This document shows, piece by piece, positions 8,991 to 18,173 of a stretch of 64,000 nucleotides of DNA. The notes under the pieces are model-generated. The model saw nothing but the letters and a program-made list of their open reading frames with translations, was not told the DNA's origin and did no database searches. The position numbers were made by a program, and so were the translations under genes. The stretch covers positions 1 through 64,000 of the forward strand of contig NZ_CAAAJC010000002.1 of assembly GCF_900640175.1 (NCBI RefSeq). Direction: 5' to 3'. How positions within the stretch are numbered: position 1 is the first letter of the stretch; each line of letters starts with the position of its first letter. Source of the DNA: Legionella sp. W10-070 (GTDB lineage Bacteria; Pseudomonadota; Gammaproteobacteria; Legionellales; Legionellaceae).

Positions 8991-9106
8991 GTTTAAAAAA
9001 ACAAACTAAAAGTAAATTTTTATTTTTTATTTTATAAATATGGAACTTATTGAACAAAATAAACAATAAAGATATACTGTTTTCCTTCATTGGGTAGGAG
9101 ATACTC

Positions 9107-9616
9107 TTGGAAAGAGAACATTTTGTTCGTGGTTTTGCCAGAAGGCTTACCGTTCTTATGCAGCAGGCAAACCTGGGATCATCGAAATCCAAAGCAGGCG
9201 TCCAAATTAATAAACTGGCTGAAGTGAGTGGTTGCTCACACCAAATGGCAAGACGCTATGCGCTAGGCGAAGCACTGCCCGATGTTGACGTCACCTATAA
9301 AATTGCAAAATGGCTAAAAGTCTCTCCTGGCTGGCTTTTATATGGTGAGGAAGGAGATATTCCCAATAACATTGGCCAAACAAACCTAATCCAGATAGAA
9401 CCTGATTTTCTTGAATATATCCTCTCCAAATGCGCTCCCCTTTTTGATATTACAAAAAACAAGCAAGAGCTTATCAGCTATATCATGGATATCATTCATG
9501 ATGCAACGCACATTGAGGCTAACCCAAAGGAAATTTTAAAGGTCATTGATATGTCTATAAACTCCATTACACGCTTTCATGGAATTAATGATGATGCACG
9601 AGTTAAAACAGGTTGA
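9107..9616 (+). CDS. XRE-type helix-turn-helix transcriptional regulator
   Basis: A 169-residue protein with an N-terminal HTH of the lambda-repressor (XRE) class at about residues 10-75 (INKLAEVSGCSHQMARRYALG, then VTYKIAKWLKVSPGWLLYGE). This is followed by an acidic helical C-terminal part of unknown role. The start is TTG at 9107, supported by GTAGGAG six bases upstream; no ATG fits better. It overlaps the next gene by 38 bases. It is divergent from the short DAHP synthase and is the natural candidate to regulate both sides. Confidence 0.8.
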   Translation: MEREHFVRGFARRLTVLMQQANLGSSKSKAGVQINKLAEVSGCSHQMARRYALGEALPDVDVTYKIAKWLKVSPGWLLYGEEGDIPNNIGQTNLIQIEPDFLEYILSKCAPLFDITKNKQELISYIMDIIHDATHIEANPKEILKVIDMSINSITRFHGINDDARVKTG

Positions 9617-10208
9617 ATACCTACCTAATCAAAAGCACAAGATTAAGTTGCATCCAGAAGTCATTGAAATTTTATTTGAGAATCGCCGTTATATAAAAAA
9701 TGTATTCTTAAATCTTCAAGGATTATATGGAATTACGCATATGGGGATGGCTTGTATAGATCCTTCTCACGAGTTAATTGCATTTTCGACAACCCCAAAT
9801 ATTGAATGTAATCTTATCAATCAAAATCTATGGATCAACGATCACTGCTTCATCCCTGACGTTGCCCATAAAAACTTGCTGTTATGGTGGGATTATCAAA
9901 ACGAAAAAATTGAAAAAATAAAACTAAATAATAATCACTTTACATTAGGAATGACGATTCGCAGGCCAATCAGTAATTTTATCTTGGTGTATTCTTTCGC
10001 AACTAAAGAGAAAGGGGAAGGTTTGCAACAATTCTATAGTGAAAATCTGTATAGCTTGATTGACATGGGAGATTATTTCTATAAGTCGCTCAGAGGCTTA
10101 TATAGTTCCTATGCTCTAAAGCATACCCCGCCTAAATTGAGTGAATTCAATTCCAAAGCGCCAGATCTCCATATTAAACCGTTTTTGCGCTTGGTAAAGA
10201 CAAAATAA
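9579..10208 (+). CDS. Unknown protein, possible sensory domain paired with XRE regulator
   Basis: A 209-residue soluble protein overlapping the end of the XRE gene, which implies translational coupling. The central part (about 40-150) mixes aromatic and small residues, including GMACIDPSHELIAFST and WINDHCFIPD. This gives the feel of a ligand-sensing domain such as the autoinducer-binding part of LuxR proteins or a GAF/PAS fold, but no DNA-binding domain follows. I do not recognise a named family and the sensor idea is inference. The start is uncertain among ATGs at 9579, 9588, 9591 and 9594. Confidence 0.6.
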   Translation: MELMMMHELKQVEYLPNQKHKIKLHPEVIEILFENRRYIKNVFLNLQGLYGITHMGMACIDPSHELIAFSTTPNIECNLINQNLWINDHCFIPDVAHKNLLLWWDYQNEKIEKIKLNNNHFTLGMTIRRPISNFILVYSFATKEKGEGLQQFYSENLYSLIDMGDYFYKSLRGLYSSYALKHTPPKLSEFNSKAPDLHIKPFLRLVKTK

Positions 10209-10218
10209 GAGATGAAGT

Positions 10219-10767
10219 ATGGAAAAAAACAAAATTATCCTTCTAGGAAACCCATTTTTACGACAAAGATCTCAACCTATTTTAGAAGAAGAATTTGGTA
10301 CGCCTGAGCTTAAGCAATTAGAGCAAGAATTGTTTGAAATGATGCAAGCGGAAAATGGCCTGGGTTTAGCTGCTCCTCAAATAGGGATTAGCAAGCGAGC
10401 CATCGTGTTTGGCATGGAAAAGCACCCAGTGCATACCTTTTTACCAGCGATTCCATTTACAGTTCTATTTAATCCATCGTATGAGCCAATCTCGGCTGAA
10501 TGCGTTGAAGATTATGAAGGGTGCTTAAGTGTTGGTGCGCTTCGAGGCAAGGTATCGCGATATAAACACATTCGTTATCGAGGTTACAATGTGAATGGCC
10601 AATTGATAGAGCGAGAAGTATCTGATCTGCATGCCCGTGTTCTACAACACGAGTACGATCATTTAGAAGGTGTAATTTTTCTGGATAAAGTTACAGATGT
10701 AAACTCACTAGGTTTTCATGATGAGCTGGTTCGCTCAGGTAAACTCAAAGCCAGAAAAGACGCATAA
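10219..10767 (+). CDS. def: Peptide deformylase
   Basis: Removes the formyl group from the N-terminal methionine of new proteins, using a bound divalent metal. The 182-residue product shows all three family motifs: GLGLAAPQ (47-54), EGCLS (100-104, metal ligand C102) and QHEYDH (H144 and H148 as ligands, E145 catalytic). It starts 10 bases after the preceding gene and six bases before an MFS transporter, so it is in an accessory cluster rather than beside fmt, its usual housekeeping partner. It is therefore probably a second, non-housekeeping deformylase. Confidence 0.92.
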   Translation: MEKNKIILLGNPFLRQRSQPILEEEFGTPELKQLEQELFEMMQAENGLGLAAPQIGISKRAIVFGMEKHPVHTFLPAIPFTVLFNPSYEPISAECVEDYEGCLSVGALRGKVSRYKHIRYRGYNVNGQLIEREVSDLHARVLQHEYDHLEGVIFLDKVTDVNSLGFHDELVRSGKLKARKDA

Positions 10768-10773
10768 AATTAC

Positions 10774-12063
10774 ATGTTTAAAACTTCAAAAAAAATCATC
10801 ATTAGCGGCGCTGTTGGAAACGCACTTGAGATGTATGATTACGTGATATGGGGATTATTCTCCGTTTTTTTATCAAAAGAGTTTTTACCTCCGCAATCCA
10901 ATCTGTCCGATATTTTCTTTTTATTCTTAATTACTTACATTCTAAGGCCACTAGGTAGTCTGCTTGGCGGAATGCTGGCGGATCAAACCGGTAGAAAAAA
11001 AATTTTAACATTGAGTATTTTGCTAATGGGCATTTGCACGGCCTTGGTTGGTATTCTGCCATCGTATGAGCAAATCGGCGTTGTTTCAGTATTTCTCCTA
11101 CTATTCATTCGACTAATACAGGTGTTTTCTGTTGGAAGTGAGTACATTAGCTCAGTGTCTTTACTGATTGAGAGCTGCGAAAAAAATAAGAAAGGGTATT
11201 TTGGCTCATGGGCTGCGTTTGGCGTTAATGCCGGAATGCTCATTTCTTCCCTTACTGGTGCGCTGGTCTTATATTTAATTGATATTCATTTACTTCCACC
11301 ATGGGGTTGGCGGATAGCTTTTATTTTCGCTTTTATAACTATGATGTTTGGACTGTGGATACGCCATTCAATTCCAGAAAGTCAAGAGTTTATCTCAAAT
11401 CATGCGAGAAGCGAAAAGAGAACATTAAGTAATATTTTTATTGATACCATCAGCTTGTTAAAGCAGCAATTCTTAGAGTCATTCATTGTTTTTTCGCTTG
11501 TATTATTTGGTGTTTCCACAACCATGCTGATGTTTGTTTATGTCCCCATTCACCTGGTAACAGTTAACACTATTTCAAATACACAAGCATTTTTAATCAA
11601 CGCCTCCGGCCTGACGATTGTTACCTTGTTAATTCCATTAATGGGAAGCATGTCAGATTTATATGGGCGTATCCGTATCATTTTAATAGGCATCATTACA
11701 TTATTACTGCTCATCATGCCTTATTTTTCCTGTTTAACATCAGGCACACTCTCCCAAATACTCTTATTTCATTGTTTGATGGCTGTTCCTTGTGCCAGTA
11801 TTTTTGCAGTTATTCCTGTATTTATTACGGATATTTTCCCACACTCAGTTAGATGCTCAATCGCTAATCTGCTCTACTCAATAGCGGCTTGCCTAGGCGG
11901 GGGGATCACGCCATTGATAGCTTTGAAACTAAGCGAACTTCATAATCATTCACCTAGTTATATTTTAATTACTTTTGGGATAATCAGTTTGATTACATTA
12001 TTCATATATCTAAACGTAAACAAACAAAAAAACACCCAGCTAGTACTTGTAGAAAAAACTTAA
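10774..12063 (+). CDS. MFS transporter, metabolite:proton symporter (ProP-like) type
   Basis: A 429-residue membrane protein with about twelve helices. The N-terminal GNALEMYDYVIWG and LADQTGRKK (loop 2-3 signature of the major facilitator superfamily) point to the MHS branch, which includes ProP, KgtP and citrate carriers. The second half repeats the loop motif as MSDLYGRIR. It follows the deformylase gene at six bases and probably shares its transcript. The substrate is unknown; uptake of an organic acid or osmolyte is usual for the branch, but the context does not exclude export. Confidence 0.85.
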   Translation: MFKTSKKIIISGAVGNALEMYDYVIWGLFSVFLSKEFLPPQSNLSDIFFLFLITYILRPLGSLLGGMLADQTGRKKILTLSILLMGICTALVGILPSYEQIGVVSVFLLLFIRLIQVFSVGSEYISSVSLLIESCEKNKKGYFGSWAAFGVNAGMLISSLTGALVLYLIDIHLLPPWGWRIAFIFAFITMMFGLWIRHSIPESQEFISNHARSEKRTLSNIFIDTISLLKQQFLESFIVFSLVLFGVSTTMLMFVYVPIHLVTVNTISNTQAFLINASGLTIVTLLIPLMGSMSDLYGRIRIILIGIITLLLLIMPYFSCLTSGTLSQILLFHCLMAVPCASIFAVIPVFITDIFPHSVRCSIANLLYSIAACLGGGITPLIALKLSELHNHSPSYILITFGIISLITLFIYLNVNKQKNTQLVLVEKT

Positions 12064-12254
12064 ACGCGAATTCTATTGAAAATCCTCTAAAGCGCCCTAT
12101 AAACAGTAAATACTTTGGTTATATGACCGCTACAACTGTTCAAATTCCTTGCGAGAGAGAGGGGAAAATCGAAGGGAGCGTCAAGATCGGCGCATGAACC
12201 AATTCTATGGCGCTCCAGGCAGGGTTAATTAAGCATTTACTCTACCGATGTTAA

Positions 12255-13925
12255 TTAGAAATAACAACCTATACCGTCATAGCCAATCAATTCACAGGAT
12301 TTAAACCCGGTACTATCCAAACGATAGGCTATAGCCCCATAATACGCTATTATTTGGTTTTTTTCGTTATACTTGAGCTCCGGGTGACTAAAGGCTGTTT
12401 CATCCTCACAACTATCATTAACCTTCACCCAGCGGGTTTTATTTATTGCTAATGTCCCTGCAGCAGGTCGGTAGCCATTCTTGCATGGATGAAGTGCCAA
12501 CTGTTTCGCTGTTGGTGCAGTCAGGACAAGATCGTAATTGGCCATAGCCGCTTTCACTGCGTTATTAGCATTTAGAATCCCATGACCGCAAGGTTTCTTG
12601 CCAATGCACGATTTATCATCATCCCTGCTTTGCCCAAAACCATGAGTGGTTGCATAAAGGATCTGTTCTACCCGCTCCGGCGTAATACGGTTATCACTGG
12701 CTGCAAATACCAAGCCGGCGACCCCTGCAACATGAGGTGTCGCCATGCTGGTTCCCTGGTAAAAATTAAACCCTGAACCTTGATAGCCGCCTCCCGGATT
12801 GACTGTCGAAAGAATGCCGCCTTGTCGACCATAACGCAAGTCGCCGCCTGGTGCTGCAAAACTGACACTGGGACCATAATTGGAATAATAAGATCTAAGT
12901 CCTTCAGGGCCTGTAGCCGCCACCTTAATCGTGCCATTGCATACCGCAGGGGCATTATAATGCTCCCAGTGGTTATCGTTGCCTGCAGCCACAGCAATTA
13001 CTGCCCCTTGTTTACGAGCATAAAAAAGGGCTTCTTGCAGCGCTTCGTCACAGTGATCAATCTCTTTGCCAGGCCGCTTATCGACACCAAAACTCATATT
13101 CAAAACCTTGGCTGGGTAGGGATTAGCAGGAGTACCTGGAACTTCCCCTCCAACTGACCAATAGATAGCATTAATCACCTGACTTTCGTAAAACATGCCA
13201 GAGCTATCAGGAATTTTTAAGGGCAATATTTTCAAATCTTCGCCCATACCGATCATGACATTGCCATACCCGGCGATGGTGCCAGCCACATGGGTTCCAT
13301 GCCAGGAGCCTGTTTCATCGCGCACATCATTATTATTCGCTGCAAAATTCCAACCCCAGATATTTCCTTTTTGGTCTTTTAGCAAGTTACTCATCAGGCT
13401 ATCATTTAACGCAACACCCGTATCCAGTACAGCAATCACAACAGGTTTCGATGCTTTACCCGTTGTATAGAACCAGGCGCCATCACGATAGCCTGGTGCT
13501 GATTCCAGCATGACGCCGGCTGGTGGTAAAAACTCATCCCATTGGGATTCATGGGAAAGGAGGGTTAATGGCGTCTGGCTCTCATCAAAAGAAGGAGAGG
13601 GCAAGGGCTTAAAATGACCAATCCGGTCTTCAACGGCATAGGCTATTTTGGGATTTTTACGAAGACTAGCCAATACGGTAGCTGCACTACTTTGGGGATG
13701 CTGCAAATCCTGCTTATCAAAGGTGAGCACATAAGCACCGCCAGCCATTGCTGTTAATGAACTCACAGGCAAGTTAGCTGCTTTACTTAATTCCGTTTTT
13801 AACGTTGCTAGGGTAACTGAAGATTGTTTGTATTTTACAATTAACCGCAGAGCAGCTTCATCAGCTACGCTGGCTTGAGACATTGCCAAGGTGATCAGTC
13901 CTAGCAATCCTGATTGGTAGCGCAT
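12255..13925 (-). CDS. Secreted subtilisin-like serine protease (S8)
   Basis: A 556-residue protein with a signal peptide (about 1-21, ending SVADEA). A prodomain-like region follows (about 25-100), then the S8 catalytic domain. The triad is intact: Asp in VLDTG (about 169), His in WHGTHVAG (about 209), Ser in GTSMATPHVAG (about 393). The C-terminal 100 residues after GHGILNANNA contain several cysteines and form an extra domain I do not recognise. The absence of a membrane anchor suggests export to the periplasm and probably beyond. The gene stands alone; downstream of its start lies the repeat cluster at 13958-14427. Confidence 0.92.
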   Translation of the reverse strand: MRYQSGLLGLITLAMSQASVADEAALRLIVKYKQSSVTLATLKTELSKAANLPVSSLTAMAGGAYVLTFDKQDLQHPQSSAATVLASLRKNPKIAYAVEDRIGHFKPLPSPSFDESQTPLTLLSHESQWDEFLPPAGVMLESAPGYRDGAWFYTTGKASKPVVIAVLDTGVALNDSLMSNLLKDQKGNIWGWNFAANNNDVRDETGSWHGTHVAGTIAGYGNVMIGMGEDLKILPLKIPDSSGMFYESQVINAIYWSVGGEVPGTPANPYPAKVLNMSFGVDKRPGKEIDHCDEALQEALFYARKQGAVIAVAAGNDNHWEHYNAPAVCNGTIKVAATGPEGLRSYYSNYGPSVSFAAPGGDLRYGRQGGILSTVNPGGGYQGSGFNFYQGTSMATPHVAGVAGLVFAASDNRITPERVEQILYATTHGFGQSRDDDKSCIGKKPCGHGILNANNAVKAAMANYDLVLTAPTAKQLALHPCKNGYRPAAGTLAINKTRWVKVNDSCEDETAFSHPELKYNEKNQIIAYYGAIAYRLDSTGFKSCELIGYDGIGCYF

Positions 13926-13957
13926 ATTCTCTCCTTTGCTTAAGTTAACACCAGGAG

Positions 13958-14110
13958 CTAGTACAACGTTTCACTGACTCTGTCTTACACTGCCATTCCC
14001 GCGCAGGCGGAAATCTATAGCCCAATTTAGCCCCTCACTTCACCTGAGAGATAGATTCCCGCCTGCGCGGGAATGACAAACTGGACAGATTCAGTGAAAC
14101 GTTGTACTAG
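13958..14110. repeat. 153-bp CTAG-bounded palindromic element, copy 1
   Basis: Starts with CTAGTACAACGTTTCACTGA and ends with its reverse complement. Inner arms carry ATTCCCGCGCAGGCGG and CCGCCTGCGCGGGAAT. It matches the element at 31564-31716 in the reverse orientation with about six differences over 153 positions and no gaps. It has no coding capacity. The first of three elements lying end to end in the gap 13926-14501. Confidence 0.93.
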
Positions 14111-14272
14111 GTTCTGTGAAGCAATTTTTTCGCAAAGCGAAAATGTGGGTAATTGAGTACCATGGTTTCTTTGAATAAGGCGAATAGCTGGCTCTATTTA
14201 ACGAATTCAAAGATATCATGGTGTCAATTAGCCGCATTTGCAGCTGTGAAAATTTTTGTTCACAGAACCTAG
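14107..14272. repeat. 166-bp CTAG-bounded element with 10-bp terminal inverted repeats
   Basis: Bounded by CTAG at 14107-14110 (shared with the 153-bp element before it) and CTAG at 14269-14272. Inside are terminal inverted repeats GTTCTGTGAA and TTCACAGAAC. The body is not strongly palindromic and encodes nothing convincing. The 4-base CTAG boundary resembles the YTAR target duplication known for IS5-type insertion sequences; that link is inference. Confidence 0.7.
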
Positions 14273-14276
14273 CATC

Positions 14277-14419
14277 GGGGGCGATTAAAACTGGGTGGTA
14301 ATTAATGGTAGCCCGGATGGAGCGCAGCGAAATCCGGGGACATGAGTTCACTATCAAGTTCCAATCCCGGATTTCGCTGCGCTCCATCCGGGCTACAACT
14401 TTAGTTTTAATCGCACCCG
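14277..14419. repeat. 143-bp GCGATTAAAAC-ended palindromic element with 8-bp direct repeats
   Basis: The left end GGGGGCGATTAAAACT pairs with AGTTTTAATCGCACCC at the right. Inner arms GTAGCCCGGATGGAGCGCAG and their complement form a long hairpin. CTAGCATC occurs immediately before (14269-14276) and after (14420-14427), the pattern of an 8-bp target duplication. Partial relatives lie at 46052-46115 and 59793-59860. The left duplication overlaps the right CTAG of the 166-bp element, so this unit probably inserted at that boundary. Confidence 0.85.
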
Positions 14420-14501
14420 CTAGCATCTGCTAGCCCCTAAGACATCCTAGTATGCAAGAGAAAGTAAATCGCTGGAAGACATAAGGTGATTTTATCTGAA
14501 T

Positions 14502-15824
14502 TTAATAACGATAATGATCTGGTTTAAAAGGACCTTTGATTGATACACCAATATAATCAGCTTGTTCCTGGGTCAATTTTGTTAATTTTGCCCCTATTCT
14601 TTCCAAGTGGAGCCTGGCCACTTTTTCATCCAGACTTTTGGGCAATACATAAACCTGGTTATCATAGTGCTTACTATTCTGAAAAAGTTCGATCTGTGCC
14701 AATACCTGGTTCGTGAATGAAGCAGACATGACAAAACTTGGATGACCAGTTGCACAACCTAAATTAACCAAACGTCCTTCAGCAAGAAGAATAAGGCGTT
14801 TATCGCTTGGGAATATTACATGATCAACCTGTGGTTTGATATTTTCCCATCGGTATTGACGCAAACTTTGCACATCAATTTCCGAATCAAAATGGCCGAT
14901 GTTACATAAAATCGCCTGGTTTTTCATCCGTAACATATGATCATGGCTGACAACATGATAATTCCCTGTTGCAGTAACAATGATATCCACTTGTTCAGCC
15001 ACATCATCAAGGGTCACGACACGATAACCTTCCATCGCAGCTTGCAGAGCACAGATAGGATCGATTTCGCTAATCCAGACTGTAGCGCCCTGTCCACGCA
15101 ATGCCTGTGCACAACCCTTGCCAACATCGCCATAACCCAGGATCAAGGCGACTTTCCCTGCTATCATGACATCTGTTGCACGCTTAATGCCATCGAGTAA
15201 AGACTCACGGCAACCATATAAATTATCAAATTTGGACTTGGTTACCGAATCATTGACATTAATGGCAGGCATTTTCAACTGACCTTTTTTTGCCATTTCG
15301 TAAAGTCTGGCCACACCTGTGGTCGTTTCCTCTGAAACCCCTTTAATGTCGGCAAATAATTGAGGATACTTTTCATGAATCAGCTGGGTAAGATCGCCTC
15401 CATCATCCAACAGCAAATTAGGTGTCCAATCATCAGGCCCCTGCAAGGTTTGTTCGACACACCACCAATATTCTTCCTCGGTTTCGCCCTTCCAGGCAAA
15501 TACCGGCACCCCGGCAGCAGCCATTGCCGCGGCAGCATGATCCTGAGTAGAAAATATGTTACAGGAGGACCATCTTACCTCTGCTCCAAGTGCTTGCAGT
15601 GTTTCTATCAAAACAGCTGTCTGGATGGTCATATGCAGACAACCTGCAATACGGGCACCCTTTAGCGGTTTTTGATGGCCAAATTCTTCCCGAAGTGCCA
15701 TTAAACCTGGCATCTCCGTTTCTGCAATCGCAATTTCTTTTCGCCCCCAGTCAGCAAGCGTTATATCGGCTACTTTATAATCCTGTGTTGACTGACCTTG
15801 TTTGGCTATATTCATTTGATTCAT
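14502..15824 (-). CDS. ahcY: Adenosylhomocysteinase
   Basis: NAD-dependent hydrolysis of S-adenosylhomocysteine to adenosine and homocysteine, recycling the product of methylation reactions. The 440-residue cytoplasmic enzyme has the substrate domain, the NAD-binding GYGDVGKG at 230-237 and the C-terminal KPDHYRY ending typical of the family. The ATG follows AAGGAT at six bases. The gene starts four bases after metK ends, so synthesis of S-adenosylmethionine and removal of its by-product are co-expressed. Confidence 0.96.
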   Translation of the reverse strand: MNQMNIAKQGQSTQDYKVADITLADWGRKEIAIAETEMPGLMALREEFGHQKPLKGARIAGCLHMTIQTAVLIETLQALGAEVRWSSCNIFSTQDHAAAAMAAAGVPVFAWKGETEEEYWWCVEQTLQGPDDWTPNLLLDDGGDLTQLIHEKYPQLFADIKGVSEETTTGVARLYEMAKKGQLKMPAINVNDSVTKSKFDNLYGCRESLLDGIKRATDVMIAGKVALILGYGDVGKGCAQALRGQGATVWISEIDPICALQAAMEGYRVVTLDDVAEQVDIIVTATGNYHVVSHDHMLRMKNQAILCNIGHFDSEIDVQSLRQYRWENIKPQVDHVIFPSDKRLILLAEGRLVNLGCATGHPSFVMSASFTNQVLAQIELFQNSKHYDNQVYVLPKSLDEKVARLHLERIGAKLTKLTQEQADYIGVSIKGPFKPDHYRY

Positions 15825-15828
15825 CCAA

Positions 15829-16971
15829 TTATCCTTTTAAAACGGCTACCTTATCCAGACGCTCCCAAGGGAAATTTTCACGCCCATAATGGCCATAAAC
15901 CGCAGTTTGTCTATAAATTGGCCTTAATAAATCAAGTTCATCAATAATACCTTGTGGGGTAAGATCAAAATGGGTATTGATAAGTTCAATAATTTCCGCA
16001 TCAGGCAGACGACCCGTGTTGAAGGTATTGATGCTGATTGATGTTGGCTCTGCTACACCAATCGCATAGGAAACCTGTATCTCACATTTTTCCGCCAGCC
16101 CTGCAGCGACAATATTCTTGGCAACATATCTGGCGGCATAGGCAGCTGAGCGATCAACCTTGGATGGATCCTTCCCGGAAAAACAACCACCACCGTGACG
16201 CGCCATACCGCCATAGGTATCAACAATAATCTTTCTTCCTGTCAAACCACAATCACCGAGGGGGCCTCCAATCACAAAACGTCCTGTTGGATTGATATAG
16301 TAACGTGTATGCGGCAACAACCATCCAGCGGGTAAAACAGGCTTAATAATTTCCTCGCGCACCGCTTCGACCAAGTCTTTATGACTGATGTCGGGCGAAT
16401 GTTGGGTAGAAAAAACGACAGTATCTACAGCAACTGGCTGACCGCCTTCATATTTTAATGTTAACTGGCATTTAGCATCTGGACGAAGCCAGGTCAGTTG
16501 ATTGGTTTTTCTTAGCTGAGCCTGTCTCTCCATCAGTCGGTGGGCATAAGCAATAGGCGCAGGCATATACACATCCGTTTCCTGACTGGCATAGCCAAAC
16601 ATTAACCCTTGATCACCTGCCCCGAGAATGTTGGTTTGCTGGTTATCAACCCCTTGAGCAATATCGGGGGATTGTTTTCCTATAGCACTTAATACTGCAC
16701 ATGATGCCCAGTCAAATCCCATCTCAGAACTGTTATAACCAATATCCTTAACCACCTCACGGCTAATGTCTTCAACATCAACCCAGGCACTGGTGGTGAT
16801 CTCACCACCCACCAAAACCATTCCCGTTTTAACAAACGTTTCACAGGCTACACGCGCTTTGGGATCCTTAGCCAGGATGGCATCCAAAATGGCATCGGAA
16901 ATCTGATCTGCTATTTTGTCAGGGTGTCCTTCGGAAACAGATTCAGATGTAAAAACATGAAAATCACTCAC
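15829..16971 (-). CDS. metK: S-adenosylmethionine synthetase
   Basis: Makes S-adenosylmethionine from methionine and ATP. The 380-residue product has the family motifs GHPDKIADQ near residue 14, [11 protein letters not shown] near 118 and [16 protein letters not shown] near 255. The start is GTG with AAGAGGA at about six bases. It lies 17 bases after carA and four bases before ahcY on the same strand, so it is part of the long minus-strand series that begins at grpE. Confidence 0.96.
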   Translation of the reverse strand: MSDFHVFTSESVSEGHPDKIADQISDAILDAILAKDPKARVACETFVKTGMVLVGGEITTSAWVDVEDISREVVKDIGYNSSEMGFDWASCAVLSAIGKQSPDIAQGVDNQQTNILGAGDQGLMFGYASQETDVYMPAPIAYAHRLMERQAQLRKTNQLTWLRPDAKCQLTLKYEGGQPVAVDTVVFSTQHSPDISHKDLVEAVREEIIKPVLPAGWLLPHTRYYINPTGRFVIGGPLGDCGLTGRKIIVDTYGGMARHGGGCFSGKDPSKVDRSAAYAARYVAKNIVAAGLAEKCEIQVSYAIGVAEPTSISINTFNTGRLPDAEIIELINTHFDLTPQGIIDELDLLRPIYRQTAVYGHYGRENFPWERLDKVAVLKG

Positions 16972-16988
16972 AATTTGTCCTCTTTATA

Positions 16989-18113
16989 TTATTGCTTTGG
17001 CTTCATCATGGAAATAAATTGATCAAAGATTACTTCAATATCATGGGGGCCAGGACTCGCCTCGGGATGTCCTTGAAAGCCAAATGCAGGCTTATGTCTA
17101 TGCTGAATTCCCTGCAAACTATGATCAAACAATGAACGATGGGTTACTTCCAGACAATCAGGTAATGATGCTTCTTCAATGGCAAAACCATGGTTTTGAC
17201 TGGTAATAAATACTCGCTTTGAAGCATTTTTTGTTTCAACGACAGGATGATTGGCACCATGATGGCCAAATTTCATTTTGACCGATTTGGCACCACAGGC
17301 CAAAGCCAGAATCTGAAACCCCAGGCAGATGCCAAACACAGGAATATCTTGTTCAAGAAATTCGCCAGCAGCAGCAATAGCATAATCACAGGCAAAGGGG
17401 TCACCTGGGCCATTGGACAGGAAGATACCATCAGGGTTTAGTGACACTGCCTCTGCTGCAGATGTTTTTGCGGGCACTATTGTAATATAACAACCCTTGT
17501 CCTGTAATATTCTCAAGATAGTATGCTTAACACCAAAGTCATAGGCAACGACATGAAACTGACTCGGTTTTGAACCACTACCCCAATTCCCTCGACCTTC
17601 ATGCCATCGCTCAATAGTTTGCCTTGAGACTTCAAAAGCCAAATCCATACCTTCCAAACCACCAAACTCCCTGGCTTTGGTTATAGCAAGCGCCGGGTTA
17701 TGGGTATTGGTACTGATACAAGCCCCCACAGCCCCCTGCTCACGCAATTTAATGGTAAGCTGGCGAGTATCTATTCCTGCAATTGCCACTACCCCATGCT
17801 TTTTTAACCAGTCCGGCAATGATTGCTCAGCACGGTAATTACTTGGCTGTAAAACACATTCCCGCATAACCAGACCTGAAGCCCAGACCCGGGAAGACTC
17901 CATGTCCTCAAGATTACAGCCAGTATTTCCAACATGGGCGGTTGTTAAAGTGATAATTTGTTTGGCATAGGAAGGGTCGGTTAGCATTTCCTGATAACCG
18001 GTCATTGCCGTATTAAAAACCAGCTCCCCCACACTATCCCCATCGGCGCCGACAGCGATTCCTTCAAAAACAGTTCCATCAGAAAGAGCTAAGATTGCTG
18101 GTTTATTGAACAT
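16989..18113 (-). CDS. carA: Carbamoyl-phosphate synthase small subunit
   Basis: Glutaminase subunit that supplies ammonia to CarB for carbamoyl phosphate, the precursor of arginine and pyrimidines. The 374-residue product has the N-terminal CarA domain and a class I glutamine amidotransferase domain with the nucleophile in GICLGFQ (about C263) and the His/Glu pair in GHPEASPG. dnaJ lies 60 bases upstream, a neighbour seen in many gammaproteobacteria. carB, which normally follows carA directly, is absent here and its place is taken by metK. No carB occurs elsewhere in the window. Confidence 0.95.
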   Translation of the reverse strand: MFNKPAILALSDGTVFEGIAVGADGDSVGELVFNTAMTGYQEMLTDPSYAKQIITLTTAHVGNTGCNLEDMESSRVWASGLVMRECVLQPSNYRAEQSLPDWLKKHGVVAIAGIDTRQLTIKLREQGAVGACISTNTHNPALAITKAREFGGLEGMDLAFEVSRQTIERWHEGRGNWGSGSKPSQFHVVAYDFGVKHTILRILQDKGCYITIVPAKTSAAEAVSLNPDGIFLSNGPGDPFACDYAIAAAGEFLEQDIPVFGICLGFQILALACGAKSVKMKFGHHGANHPVVETKNASKRVFITSQNHGFAIEEASLPDCLEVTHRSLFDHSLQGIQHRHKPAFGFQGHPEASPGPHDIEVIFDQFISMMKPKQ

Positions 18114-18173
18114 AAAAACTCAGAAGGCCAGTAAAAACCATTTTGTAAAATGGCTTATTGTACCCCAGGTTAC

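Noticed and set aside
12668-12997. Second minus-strand frame within the protease gene
   Set aside because: Out-of-frame shadow of the subtilisin-like gene, whose catalytic motifs are intact across the same bases.
14091-14426. Open frame of 111 codons on the minus strand
   Set aside because: It lies wholly inside the three stacked palindromic repeats, has no ribosome-binding site and its composition follows the repeat sequence.
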